Position numbers and translations under genes: made by a program
Shown here: in pieces, positions 42,652 to 50,016 of the stretch
Layout of the letters: each line of letters begins with the position of its first letter
How positions within the stretch are numbered: position 1 is the stretch's first letter
Notes under the pieces: model-generated
What the model saw: the letters and a program-made list of their open reading frames with translations, nothing else
Told to the model about the DNA's origin: nothing
Database searches by the model: none
NCBI RefSeq assembly: GCF_014193515.1
Contig: NZ_BLXX01000010.1
Coordinates: 1-64,000, forward strand
Reading direction: 5' to 3'
Source of the DNA: Geomonas silvestris
Lineage (GTDB): Bacteria > Desulfobacterota > Desulfuromonadia > Geobacterales > Geobacteraceae
Length of the DNA stretch: 64,000 bases

Positions 42652-44424
42652 ATGGCGAAATCGGTTGGAACGGTCCGGGCGGAACAGACCGCAGTGCAGA
42701 TGGCGTCGCTGCAAAGGGGTGACTACGCCCGCGCGGCCTTGTTGTTGGCGGTGACGTTCGTCCTTTTCTCGCAGACCGCCCACCACGGTTTCATAAGCTA
42801 CGACGATCCGGGGTACCTCTCGGGCAACCCGGTGGTACGCTCGGGGCTCAGTGCCGCTTCGCTCGCCTGGGCCTTTACCTCGCTCGCGATGTCCAACTGG
42901 CACCCCCTGACCTGGATCTCGCACCTGGTCGACGTCCAGCTCTTCGGCCTGGCTCCGGCCGGCCACCACCTGATGAGCGTTTTTTTGCACGGCGTCTCGG
43001 CCGTGCTCCTCTACCTTTTGCTGCTGCGTCTCACGGCGCGCCCCTGGCGCAGCCTGGTGGTCGCGGCGCTCTTCGCCTGGCACCCGCTCCACGTGGAATC
43101 GGTCGCCTGGGCGGCGGAGCGCAAGGACGTACTGAGCGGGCTTCTCTTCCACGCGACACTCCTTTCTTGGGTCGGCTACCTGAAACGGCCCAGTTCCGGG
43201 CGCTACCTCGGGGCGCTCGCCCTTTTCGCCCTGGGGCTCCTCGCCAAGCCGATGCTGGTGACCCTCCCGGTGGTCCTTTTGATCCTCGATGCCTGGCCCC
43301 TGGGGCGCCTGGTGCCGGGGGAAGAGGGGGGGCGCCCGGCCGCAGCACGTTCCGGGCTCTTCGTCGAGAAGATCCCTTTCTTCCTTTTCTCCCTCGCCTC
43401 CTGCGCCGTGACCATCTACGCCCAGCACCACGGCGGCTCGATGGCCGAGCTGCGCGCGGTCCCTTTGGGGGGGCGTATCGCCAACGCGGCAACCGCCTGC
43501 CTAGGCTACCTGCGCCAGGCGTTCTGGCCCCACGATATGGCGGTACTCTACCCGCTGCCCGCCTCGATCCCGACGGCGCAGGCGGCGGGGGCCGCCGCGC
43601 TTCTTTGCGCCCTCACGGCGCTCGCCTTCTGGCGGGTGCGGCGTTCCCCCTACCTGGCGGCCGGCTGGTGCTGGTTTCTGGTCATGCTGCTGCCGGTGCT
43701 AGGGCTCATTCAGGTGGGTGCCCAGTCGATGGCGGACCGCTACAGCTACCTCCCGCTGACCGGGATCTTTCTCGCGGTGGTCTGGGGGACCTCCGACCTC
43801 CTGGAACGCGTTTCCTGGGGGGGGAAGGGGGCGGCTGCGCTCGCCGGCACGGTGCTCGCCGCCCTGGGGGTTGCCACCTGGTGCCAGGTCGGGGTCTGGG
43901 CCGACAGCCTCACCCTGTACCGCCACACCCTGGAGGTCACCACCGGCAACTACCTCATCATGAACAACTACGGCGCCGCCTTGAACGACGCCGGCCGGAC
44001 CGAGGAAGCGGTCCAGGTGCTGACGCGCGCCATCGAGGTCGAACCGCTGGATCCCTCCTCCTACTACAACCTGGGGCGGATCCGGCAGGTGGCCTACCGG
44101 GACAGCAGGGGAGCTGCCCCCCTGTACCAGCGCGCTATCGAGCTGAGGCCCAACTACCTGGACGCCCAGATCAACCTGGGCGGCGCCCTCAACGAAATGG
44201 GGCGCCCGGCCGAGGCGCGGCAACTCCTGGAGCGCGCTCTGGGGCTTCCCGGTGCGGACCGGGCCGACCTGCGCTTCAACCTTGCGGTGAGCCTCGTGAA
44301 CCTGGGGGAGACTGCAGCCGCCGTCCGCGAACTCGAGAAGCTGCGCCCCCTCGACCCGGCGCTGGCGCAGCAGCTCGAAGGCTTTATCGCGAGCCGCACC
44401 CAGAGCCCGGCGCAGCAGAAATGA
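42652..44424 (+). CDS. TMTC-like GT-C glycosyltransferase with TPRs (NFDDPGY-related subtype)
   Basis: 590 residues. The acidic loop is FISYDDPGYLSGNP (Asp51-Asp52). NWHPLTWISHL, HPLHVESVAWAAERKD, AKPMLVTLP and ADRYSYLP match the 1184-3079 and 20584-22497 proteins. About four TPRs fill residues 425-585. An N-terminal extension of about 25 residues precedes the first membrane segment. The ATG has GGGGAG three bases upstream, directly behind a terminator. It stands between the nanowire locus and the second cytochrome operon, in the same direction as both. Confidence 0.9.
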   Translation: MAKSVGTVRAEQTAVQMASLQRGDYARAALLLAVTFVLFSQTAHHGFISYDDPGYLSGNPVVRSGLSAASLAWAFTSLAMSNWHPLTWISHLVDVQLFGLAPAGHHLMSVFLHGVSAVLLYLLLLRLTARPWRSLVVAALFAWHPLHVESVAWAAERKDVLSGLLFHATLLSWVGYLKRPSSGRYLGALALFALGLLAKPMLVTLPVVLLILDAWPLGRLVPGEEGGRPAAARSGLFVEKIPFFLFSLASCAVTIYAQHHGGSMAELRAVPLGGRIANAATACLGYLRQAFWPHDMAVLYPLPASIPTAQAAGAAALLCALTALAFWRVRRSPYLAAGWCWFLVMLLPVLGLIQVGAQSMADRYSYLPLTGIFLAVVWGTSDLLERVSWGGKGAAALAGTVLAALGVATWCQVGVWADSLTLYRHTLEVTTGNYLIMNNYGAALNDAGRTEEAVQVLTRAIEVEPLDPSSYYNLGRIRQVAYRDSRGAAPLYQRAIELRPNYLDAQINLGGALNEMGRPAEARQLLERALGLPGADRADLRFNLAVSLVNLGETAAAVRELEKLRPLDPALAQQLEGFIASRTQSPAQQK

Positions 44425-44463
44425 CGCGTGCAGGAAGAGGTCTCGTAAATGCCAACTATTGGC

Positions 44464-44493
44464 TTGACAAGAAGGCCGCTATACCACTAATAT
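44464..44493 (+). promoter_or_regulatory. Strong sigma-70-type promoter
   Basis: TTGACA at 44464-44469, 18-base spacer, TAATAT at 44488-44493; the same elements and spacing as the promoter at 26101-26130 ahead of the OmcT-like gene. Confidence 0.75.
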
Positions 44494-44499
44494 CCCATC

Positions 44500-44630
44500 C
44501 AAATCAGGCACTAAGGCGCACTCGGGGCGGGCAGGCTCCGGATCTTCACCTCGCCGGCCAGGGGTGCTTTTCCTTAATGGCTCTCACCTGAGAATCGGAA
44601 GGCCGACTTGGCACGAGTCGGCCTTTTTTT
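44500..44630 (+). ncRNA. Putative small RNA or terminating leader, about 130 nt
   Basis: Bounded by the promoter at 44464-44493 and the intrinsic terminator at 44601-44630, with no good open frame between. It contains several G/C-rich segments that could pair (GCGCACTCGGGGCGGGC, CACCTCGCCGGCC). It could be a free small RNA or a leader whose terminator is switched for the cytochrome operon at 44774. I compared it with GEMM, SRP and 6S patterns by eye and found no match. Confidence 0.5.
44601..44630 (+). terminator. Rho-independent terminator of the putative small RNA
   Basis: GGCCGACT (44601-44608) pairs with AGTCGGCC (44616-44623), loop TGGCACG, then seven T. Confidence 0.9.
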
Positions 44631-44773
44631 CGCACCCGGCCTGTTGAGCTTTTCCGTTCGCTTCGCGAAAGCGGGCTGCGCTTTACGGGTGCCCTGAACC
44701 CGTCCACGGTTTTTTCCGCTTGCCGGATTTTTTATGAGTGCGGCCATCGCCGTATTGGAGGAGTAACTTGACC

Positions 44774-46126
44774 ATGGCGCAGAGACACCCTGCTTCGGCT
44801 CTTATTTTGATTGCCATGGCGGTACTTTCCTGGTTGGCGGGCGCACCCTCGCTCGCTCGAGCCGAGGCTGCAGCCGGGAAGGCGGCGTGTGTTACCGCAT
44901 CCTGCCACCCCAACCTGGGGAAGGCGCGCTTCGTCCACGGCCCGGTAGCGGTGGGCGAGTGCACCGGGTGCCACAAGCAGATCGGCAAGCACGCCTTCGA
45001 GCCGATCCGCGATCCGGGCAAACAGTGCGAGGAGTGCCACGAGGGGCTCCACACCCAGAAAGTGGTGCACAAGCCAGTGAAAGAAGGGAAGTGCACCACG
45101 TGCCACGACCCGCACCAGTCCGGCTTCAAGTTCCAGTTGCGCGCCGAGGGAGCCGACCTCTGCTTTCTCTGCCACGACAAGGCGATCGCCGGCGGCAAGT
45201 ACCTGCACGGCCCGCTGGGGACAGGCAGCTGCAACTCCTGCCACGCCGCTCACCAAAGCGAATTCCCGAGGCTCCTCTCGGCCGCCGGGAACGACGTCTG
45301 CTTTAGCTGCCACACCGACAAGGCAGAGTCCTTCAAAAAGAGCAGGTTCATGCACTCCCCGGTGCGCGAGGCCTGCGTCAACTGCCACAGCCCGCACAGC
45401 TCCAACTACCGCTACACGCTGAGCGCCCAGGGGAGCCAGGACCTCTGCTACAGCTGCCACACCGACAAGGCCAAGGAGATCCCGGGGGCGACCGTGCCGC
45501 ACCTGGCGCTCGCCACCGACCGCAAGTGCCTGGCCTGCCACGACCCGCACGTCTCCGACTTCCCCCGTCAGCTCACCAAACAGCCGATGGACCTCTGCCT
45601 TAGCTGCCACGACCGGGAGTACAACGGCGCCAACGGCAAGATCGCCAACCTGAAATCGGTTCTGGCCAACAACGCGGTGCACCACGGCCCCATCCAGGAA
45701 AAGGACTGCTCCGGCTGCCACAACCCCCACGGGTCGAAGAACTTCCGCATCCTGCGCGAGAGCTTCCCGCAGCTCTTCTACGCGCCGTACTCCCCTGACA
45801 ACTACAAGCTCTGCTTCATGTGCCACCAAAAGACCATCGCCAGCGAAGAGACCACCGTCACCCTGACCGGCTTCAGAAACGGCGACCAGAACCTGCACTT
45901 CGTGCACGTCAACAAGTCGGTGAAGGGGCGCACCTGCCGGGCCTGCCACGACGCCCACGCCACCAACAACCCGAAGCACGTGCGCGACAGCGTGCCGTTC
46001 GCCAAGTGGAACCTGCCGGTGGGGTTCCAGAAGACCAAGACCGGCGGCTCCTGCCAGCCGGGTTGCCACCAGCTGTTCGGCTACGACAGGGCCGTTCCGG
46101 TGGTGAACAAACCGGTGGCTAAGTGA
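44774..46126 (+). CDS. Fifteen-heme-site c-type cytochrome with two unusual heme motifs
   Basis: About 450 residues. ATG 44774 has GGAGGAG ten bases upstream (TTG 44768 is a possible alternative). The signal peptide ends near ARA. I count 13 CXXCH motifs plus a CX4CH near the mature N-terminus (CVTASCH) and a CX3CH near the C-terminus (CQPGCH), so 15 possible hemes. The doubled-CXXCH units (CTTCHDPHQS, CVNCHSPHSS, CSGCHNPHGS) resemble the 26-heme protein. Its stop overlaps the GTG start of the TPR gene. A periplasmic electron carrier is expected. Confidence 0.92.
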   Translation: MAQRHPASALILIAMAVLSWLAGAPSLARAEAAAGKAACVTASCHPNLGKARFVHGPVAVGECTGCHKQIGKHAFEPIRDPGKQCEECHEGLHTQKVVHKPVKEGKCTTCHDPHQSGFKFQLRAEGADLCFLCHDKAIAGGKYLHGPLGTGSCNSCHAAHQSEFPRLLSAAGNDVCFSCHTDKAESFKKSRFMHSPVREACVNCHSPHSSNYRYTLSAQGSQDLCYSCHTDKAKEIPGATVPHLALATDRKCLACHDPHVSDFPRQLTKQPMDLCLSCHDREYNGANGKIANLKSVLANNAVHHGPIQEKDCSGCHNPHGSKNFRILRESFPQLFYAPYSPDNYKLCFMCHQKTIASEETTVTLTGFRNGDQNLHFVHVNKSVKGRTCRACHDAHATNNPKHVRDSVPFAKWNLPVGFQKTKTGGSCQPGCHQLFGYDRAVPVVNKPVAK

Positions 46127-46650
46127 CGGCCCGAGGTCAGGGGCCCTCGAGGCTCGCCCTGCTGCGGCAGGGTCTCTACCTCTTCTGCGGGTGCGCGCTT
46201 TTGGTGGCGGCCACACCCTGCGCGGCCTCGGACGCCGCACCCCCAAATGCCGGGGAGACGGCAACCGCCAGGGCCGCCGCGCCCGGGGCTGAGCTCGCTG
46301 CGGCACGCACCGAGGCCGCGACCCATCCGGAGAGCGCCCCGGCGCAGACCCGGCTGGGGTACCTGCTCGCCGAGACGGGAGCGCTCGAGGAGGCGCTCGG
46401 CCAGTTCGCCCTCGCCCTCGCCCTCGCCCCGCGCGCCTTCGAGGCCAAGACCGGCAGGGGGATGGTACTCGCCGGCCTGGGGAGGTACCCCGAAGCGGAA
46501 AAGGCGCTGCGCGACGCGCTGCTCCTCAACCCCAATCCGGTTCGGGTCCACTACGAGTTGGGAGTCCTCTACCGGAAGATGGGGGAGTACCAGAAGGCCG
46601 TGGACGAGTTCAAGGAAGGGATTCGCAAACACAGACAGGGCCGGAACTAG
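46123..46650 (+). CDS. Small exported TPR protein
   Basis: 175 residues starting GTG at 46123, overlapping the previous stop in GTGA, so translation is coupled. A signal or anchor segment (LYLFCGCALLVAATPCAAS) precedes an Ala-rich stretch and three TPRs (PAQTRLGYLLAETGALEEAL, AFEAKTGRGMVLAGLGRYPEA, VHYELGVLYRKMGEYQKAV). It probably scaffolds the cytochromes of this operon. No enzymatic motif is seen. Confidence 0.87.
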   Translation: MTARGQGPSRLALLRQGLYLFCGCALLVAATPCAASDAAPPNAGETATARAAAPGAELAAARTEAATHPESAPAQTRLGYLLAETGALEEALGQFALALALAPRAFEAKTGRGMVLAGLGRYPEAEKALRDALLLNPNPVRVHYELGVLYRKMGEYQKAVDEFKEGIRKHRQGRN

Positions 46651-46662
46651 GATAGGGATGCT

Positions 46663-47763
46663 ATGAAAAAAATGGCCATGGCTGTGGTATTCCTGCTTAC
46701 CTTCGGTCTGCTCGTCTCCGCCCCTGCGGCGGCGACCCTCTTGGTGCTCCAGGTCGGCATGGAGGGGCCGCAATTCTCCCTGACCTCCCCGGAGGGGAAG
46801 AAGGTGAGCTCCGCCGAGCTCAAGGGCGACAAGCTCACCGTGCTGGTTTTTTGGTCCAGCTGGACCCAGAAATCGGAGGCGGTGCTCACCCGGATGCAGA
46901 AACTCTACGCCCGCTACCGCGCCTCCGGCCTCTCCGTGGTCGGGATCAACGTCGACGAGCAGAAGGTCTCGCCGCAGACCCTGAGGCAGGTGAAGGCGAC
47001 CCGGGACAGGCTGAAGATCCAGTTCCCCATGCTGGCCGACCCGGGGCTGGTGGCCTTTCGCGACTACGGCGTGATCGCGCTTCCCACCACGGTGGTGCTG
47101 GACCAGGGGGGGACCATCAGGCACGACCTCACCGGCTACCCCCTCCTGGGTGCCGAGGAGCTGGACGACTTCGTTTCCGCCACCATGTCCGGCGCCAAGC
47201 CGAAGGTGGTCGCCGCGAAACCCCACTACCAGCCGAAAAAGAGCGCGCTCAGCTTTTACAACATGGGGCAGAACAACCTGAAGTCGAAGCTTCTGGCCGG
47301 CAAGGCCGAACTCTGGTTCAAGAAAGCGGCCGAGGCCGACCAGGGGTTCGTCCTGCCGCACCTGAGCCTGGGGAGGATCTACCGCGAGAGGGGAGACCAG
47401 GCGCTGGCGCAGGCCGAGTACCGTGCGGTCCTTGCCAAGGAGCCGCGGCACCCGGTCGCCCTGTGCGAGCTCGGGATCCTCCTGGTCGAGCAGGGGAAGG
47501 GTGCCGAAGGGCGCGCGCTGCTAGACGCCGCGCGCGGCTCCGAAGACTCCTATGCCCCCTGCCTCTACTACACGGGGTACGCACTGGGTCGGGAAGGGAA
47601 GGGGGGCGACGCGGCGCGGCTCTTCGAGGAGGCCGCCAAGCTGGCACCGTTCGACTACCAGGTGTATGCGTACCAGGGGATGCTCTACGAACAGCAAAAA
47701 GACCTGCAAAAGGCGGCCGACTCCTACGGCCGGGCCCTGGAGACGATCATCCATGGACACTGA
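46663..47763 (+). CDS. Thioredoxin-like (TlpA/redoxin) domain without CXXC, fused to TPRs
   Basis: 366 residues. The signal peptide ends near AAA. Residues 30-175 are a redoxin/TlpA fold (VGMEGPQFSLTSPEGKKVSSAEL, LTVLVFWSSW, the cis-proline loop IALPTTVVLD). At the active site, where TlpA has W-C-x-x-C, this protein reads SSWTQKSE, so both cysteines are missing and thiol chemistry is not possible there. Residues 215-366 form about four TPRs. The ATG lies 12 bases after the TPR gene, and the last 11 bases overlap the octaheme gene. A binding rather than redox role in cytochrome maturation is suggested. Confidence 0.9.
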   Translation: MKKMAMAVVFLLTFGLLVSAPAAATLLVLQVGMEGPQFSLTSPEGKKVSSAELKGDKLTVLVFWSSWTQKSEAVLTRMQKLYARYRASGLSVVGINVDEQKVSPQTLRQVKATRDRLKIQFPMLADPGLVAFRDYGVIALPTTVVLDQGGTIRHDLTGYPLLGAEELDDFVSATMSGAKPKVVAAKPHYQPKKSALSFYNMGQNNLKSKLLAGKAELWFKKAAEADQGFVLPHLSLGRIYRERGDQALAQAEYRAVLAKEPRHPVALCELGILLVEQGKGAEGRALLDAARGSEDSYAPCLYYTGYALGREGKGGDAARLFEEAAKLAPFDYQVYAYQGMLYEQQKDLQKAADSYGRALETIIHGH

Positions 47764-48790
47764 TCTCGTGAACAAAGCGGCGCGCCCGTTTTTGGCCGGA
47801 CTGAAAAGGCTTATCCTGGTGGCGGCCCTTGCGGTCTGCCCGGTTGCCGGCCACGCGGCGGGCGAGCCCGGCACGGTGCAGCTTGGCATCGTGAGCCCGC
47901 CGGACCGCTCGGTTCTGGAAAGCCCGCTGGTTAACCTGGTGGTGCGCGTGCCGTCCCAAGCGGTCGACGAGCTTCAGCTCTTCGTTAACAGGCGGAGGGT
48001 GTCGCTCCCCAAGAGGGACTACAGCCGCTACACCGTCTGTTTCGACGGCATCGAGCTCTACAGCGGCGCCAACGACCTCAAGGTGGTCGCGATGAAGGGG
48101 GGGAAGAAGGTGGAGGAGCTGCACGCGCGGGTCTTTTACCGCTCCGACCTGACCTCCGACGCCTCCAGCGCACCCGACGGCTTCAAGCGGTTCCAGTTCC
48201 ACGCCTACCAGACCGAGAAGGTCTGCATGCCGTGCCACCAGCTGGAGTTCGCCACGGCCTCCGAAGGGGAGACCCCGGCGGCCAGCTCCCCCTGCTACCA
48301 GTGCCACAAGAAGCTCCTCAGCAGCTATGCCAACGTGCACGGGCCGGCCGCGGTCTGGTCCTGCCTCTCCTGCCACAGCAAAAGGGGGACACCGAAGCTC
48401 GCCACGGTGAAGCCGGACAGCAAGTCCTGTTTCGGTTGCCACGAGGACATCTGGTCCTCCATGAAGTACGGCCATGGGCCGACGGCGGCCGGCAGTTGCG
48501 CCACCTGTCACGACCCCCATGCCTCCAACAACCGCTACTTCCTCCGGGTATCCGCCGGCGACCTCTGCCTTGGCTGCCACGAGGAGATCGCGACCAAGGC
48601 GCACGTCATCGTGGGGTTCTCGAACGCCGGGCACCCGGTGCGCAGGACCCCTGACCCGTACCACCCGGGGCGGGAGTTCACCTGCATCTCCTGCCACAAT
48701 CCCCACGCGGGGAGCTCTCCCTACTTCTTGCAGAACTACGATGAGTCTGCCCCGATCAGCGACTTCTGCAAGAAGTGCCACGGCATGTGA
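47753..48790 (+). CDS. Octaheme c-type cytochrome with N-terminal Ig-like domain
   Basis: 345 residues from ATG 47753, which lies inside the end of the preceding gene (11-base overlap). A signal sequence (RLILVAALAVCPVAGHAA) is followed by a beta-sandwich of about 90 residues (VSPPDRSVLESPLVNLVVRV, then GANDLKVVAMKGGKKVEEL), resembling bacterial Ig-like folds. Eight CXXCH motifs occupy the C-terminal part: CMPCH, CYQCH, CLSCH, CFGCH, CATCH, CLGCH, CISCH, CKKCH. The Ig domain may dock the heme domain on a partner. It ends the operon begun at 44774. Confidence 0.92.
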   Translation: MDTDLVNKAARPFLAGLKRLILVAALAVCPVAGHAAGEPGTVQLGIVSPPDRSVLESPLVNLVVRVPSQAVDELQLFVNRRRVSLPKRDYSRYTVCFDGIELYSGANDLKVVAMKGGKKVEELHARVFYRSDLTSDASSAPDGFKRFQFHAYQTEKVCMPCHQLEFATASEGETPAASSPCYQCHKKLLSSYANVHGPAAVWSCLSCHSKRGTPKLATVKPDSKSCFGCHEDIWSSMKYGHGPTAAGSCATCHDPHASNNRYFLRVSAGDLCLGCHEEIATKAHVIVGFSNAGHPVRRTPDPYHPGREFTCISCHNPHAGSSPYFLQNYDESAPISDFCKKCHGM

Positions 48791-49050
48791 TCCACGCCGC
48801 GGGCGCCCCTCCGGGCAATGGCCGGGGCCGCAAGGTAGGCTGAATCAAGAGGAAAAAGAAGGGCGCAGCGCTTCCGGGTGGCCCCGGACGGCAGCGGTAG
48901 GAACGAAGTCTACAAGCCGGTAGCCTTACCGTGAATTTTGAAGTATGTTATGGGTCGGTTTCGAAGCGGGAACCGAGCGATTGTTGCAGGGCAGACAGGG
49001 CGATATCCGATTCGCCTGCGTTGCCCACTAAACCTGGTGCGAGGCCGAAG

Positions 49051-50016
49051 GTGACTACTGGCGGGTGCAAGCAAACGGTCAGCGTGATAGTACCGTGCTA
49101 CAACGAGCGTGAAACGATCGCTGAGTTTTACCGGAGAATGACCGGGGTCGCCGACCGGGCTGGAACGTACGACTTCGAGATCATCTTTGTCAACGACGGG
49201 AGCCGGGACGATACCGCCCTGCGGCTGAACGAGCTCTCCGAGCGCGACGCTCGGGTGAAGGTCGTGCACCTGGCCCGCAACATGGGGCACCAGATCGCGA
49301 TCACCGCGGGGATGGATTTCGCCGGCGGCGACCTGGTGGTCATCATCGATGCCGACCTGCAGGACCCCCCCGAAGAGATCCCCGGCATGCTGGCGAAGCT
49401 GGAGGAGGGGTTCGACCTGGTGCACGCCCAGCGCAAGCGGCGCGACGGCGAGAGCCCGTTCAAGCTCGCCACCGCCTGGCTTTTCTACAAGCTGATGCGC
49501 CGGTTCTCCACCCGGGAGATCGTCGACAACTGCGGCGATTTCCGCGCCTTCAATAGCAAGGTGCTCAAGGTGGTGCGCACGTTCCGGGAGCGCCACCGCT
49601 TCATGCGCGGCATCTTCGCCATCATCGGCTTCAGGCAGTGCATCATCCAGTACGACCGGGACCGCCGCTACGCAGGCGAGACCAAGTACCCGTTCCGCAA
49701 GATGCTGAGCCTGGCCATCAACGCCGTCCTCAGTTTTTCCTCAAGCCCCATCCGGTTCATCACCTGGGCGTCCTTCACCCTTTGGGGGATAAGCCTCATC
49801 TACCTCATCAAGGCGCTCCTCGATCACTTCGTCTTCAAGGTGACGGTCCCCGGCTGGACCTCGATCATCATCCTGATGACCTTCTACAACGGCATCATCC
49901 TCTTCAGTATCGGCATCATCGGCTCGTACGTCGGCAGGTCCTTCGAGCAGTCCCAGGGAAGGCCGCTCTACTGGGTGGGCGACACCAGGAACATCGACCG
50001 GGGTGAGGACGCATGA
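49051..50016 (+). CDS. GT2 polyprenyl-phosphate glycosyltransferase with two C-terminal membrane helices
   Basis: 321 residues from GTG 49051, chosen because GAGG lies six bases upstream and the GT2 fold begins ten residues on; a GTG at 48931 is in frame but would add 40 unlikely residues. Motifs: VSVIVPCYNERETI, IIFVNDGSRDD, ARNMGHQIAITAGM and VVIIDADLQDPPEE. Two hydrophobic helices near the C-terminus (about 230-300) place it with GtrB/ArnC-type enzymes that load a sugar onto undecaprenyl phosphate at the inner membrane. It overlaps the TMTC-like gene by four bases (ATGA). About 260 bases upstream contain no recognised promoter. Confidence 0.9.
   Translation: MTTGGCKQTVSVIVPCYNERETIAEFYRRMTGVADRAGTYDFEIIFVNDGSRDDTALRLNELSERDARVKVVHLARNMGHQIAITAGMDFAGGDLVVIIDADLQDPPEEIPGMLAKLEEGFDLVHAQRKRRDGESPFKLATAWLFYKLMRRFSTREIVDNCGDFRAFNSKVLKVVRTFRERHRFMRGIFAIIGFRQCIIQYDRDRRYAGETKYPFRKMLSLAINAVLSFSSSPIRFITWASFTLWGISLIYLIKALLDHFVFKVTVPGWTSIIILMTFYNGIILFSIGIIGSYVGRSFEQSQGRPLYWVGDTRNIDRGEDA

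Larger units (their letters stand above)
44425..44773. other. Intergenic region with promoter, terminator and leader of a cytochrome operon
   Basis: 349 bases. A good promoter at 44464-44493 is followed by a terminator at 44601-44630, then 140 bases to the 15-heme gene. This last part holds inverted GC-rich pieces (CGCTTCGCGAAAGCG near 44659) and a T-run near 44710. No protein gene is supported. Confidence 0.6.

Noticed and set aside
48931-49050. Upstream GTG start for the GT2 gene, adding 40 residues
   Set aside because: The extra residues have no conserved features, and a ribosome site is correctly placed before GTG 49051.
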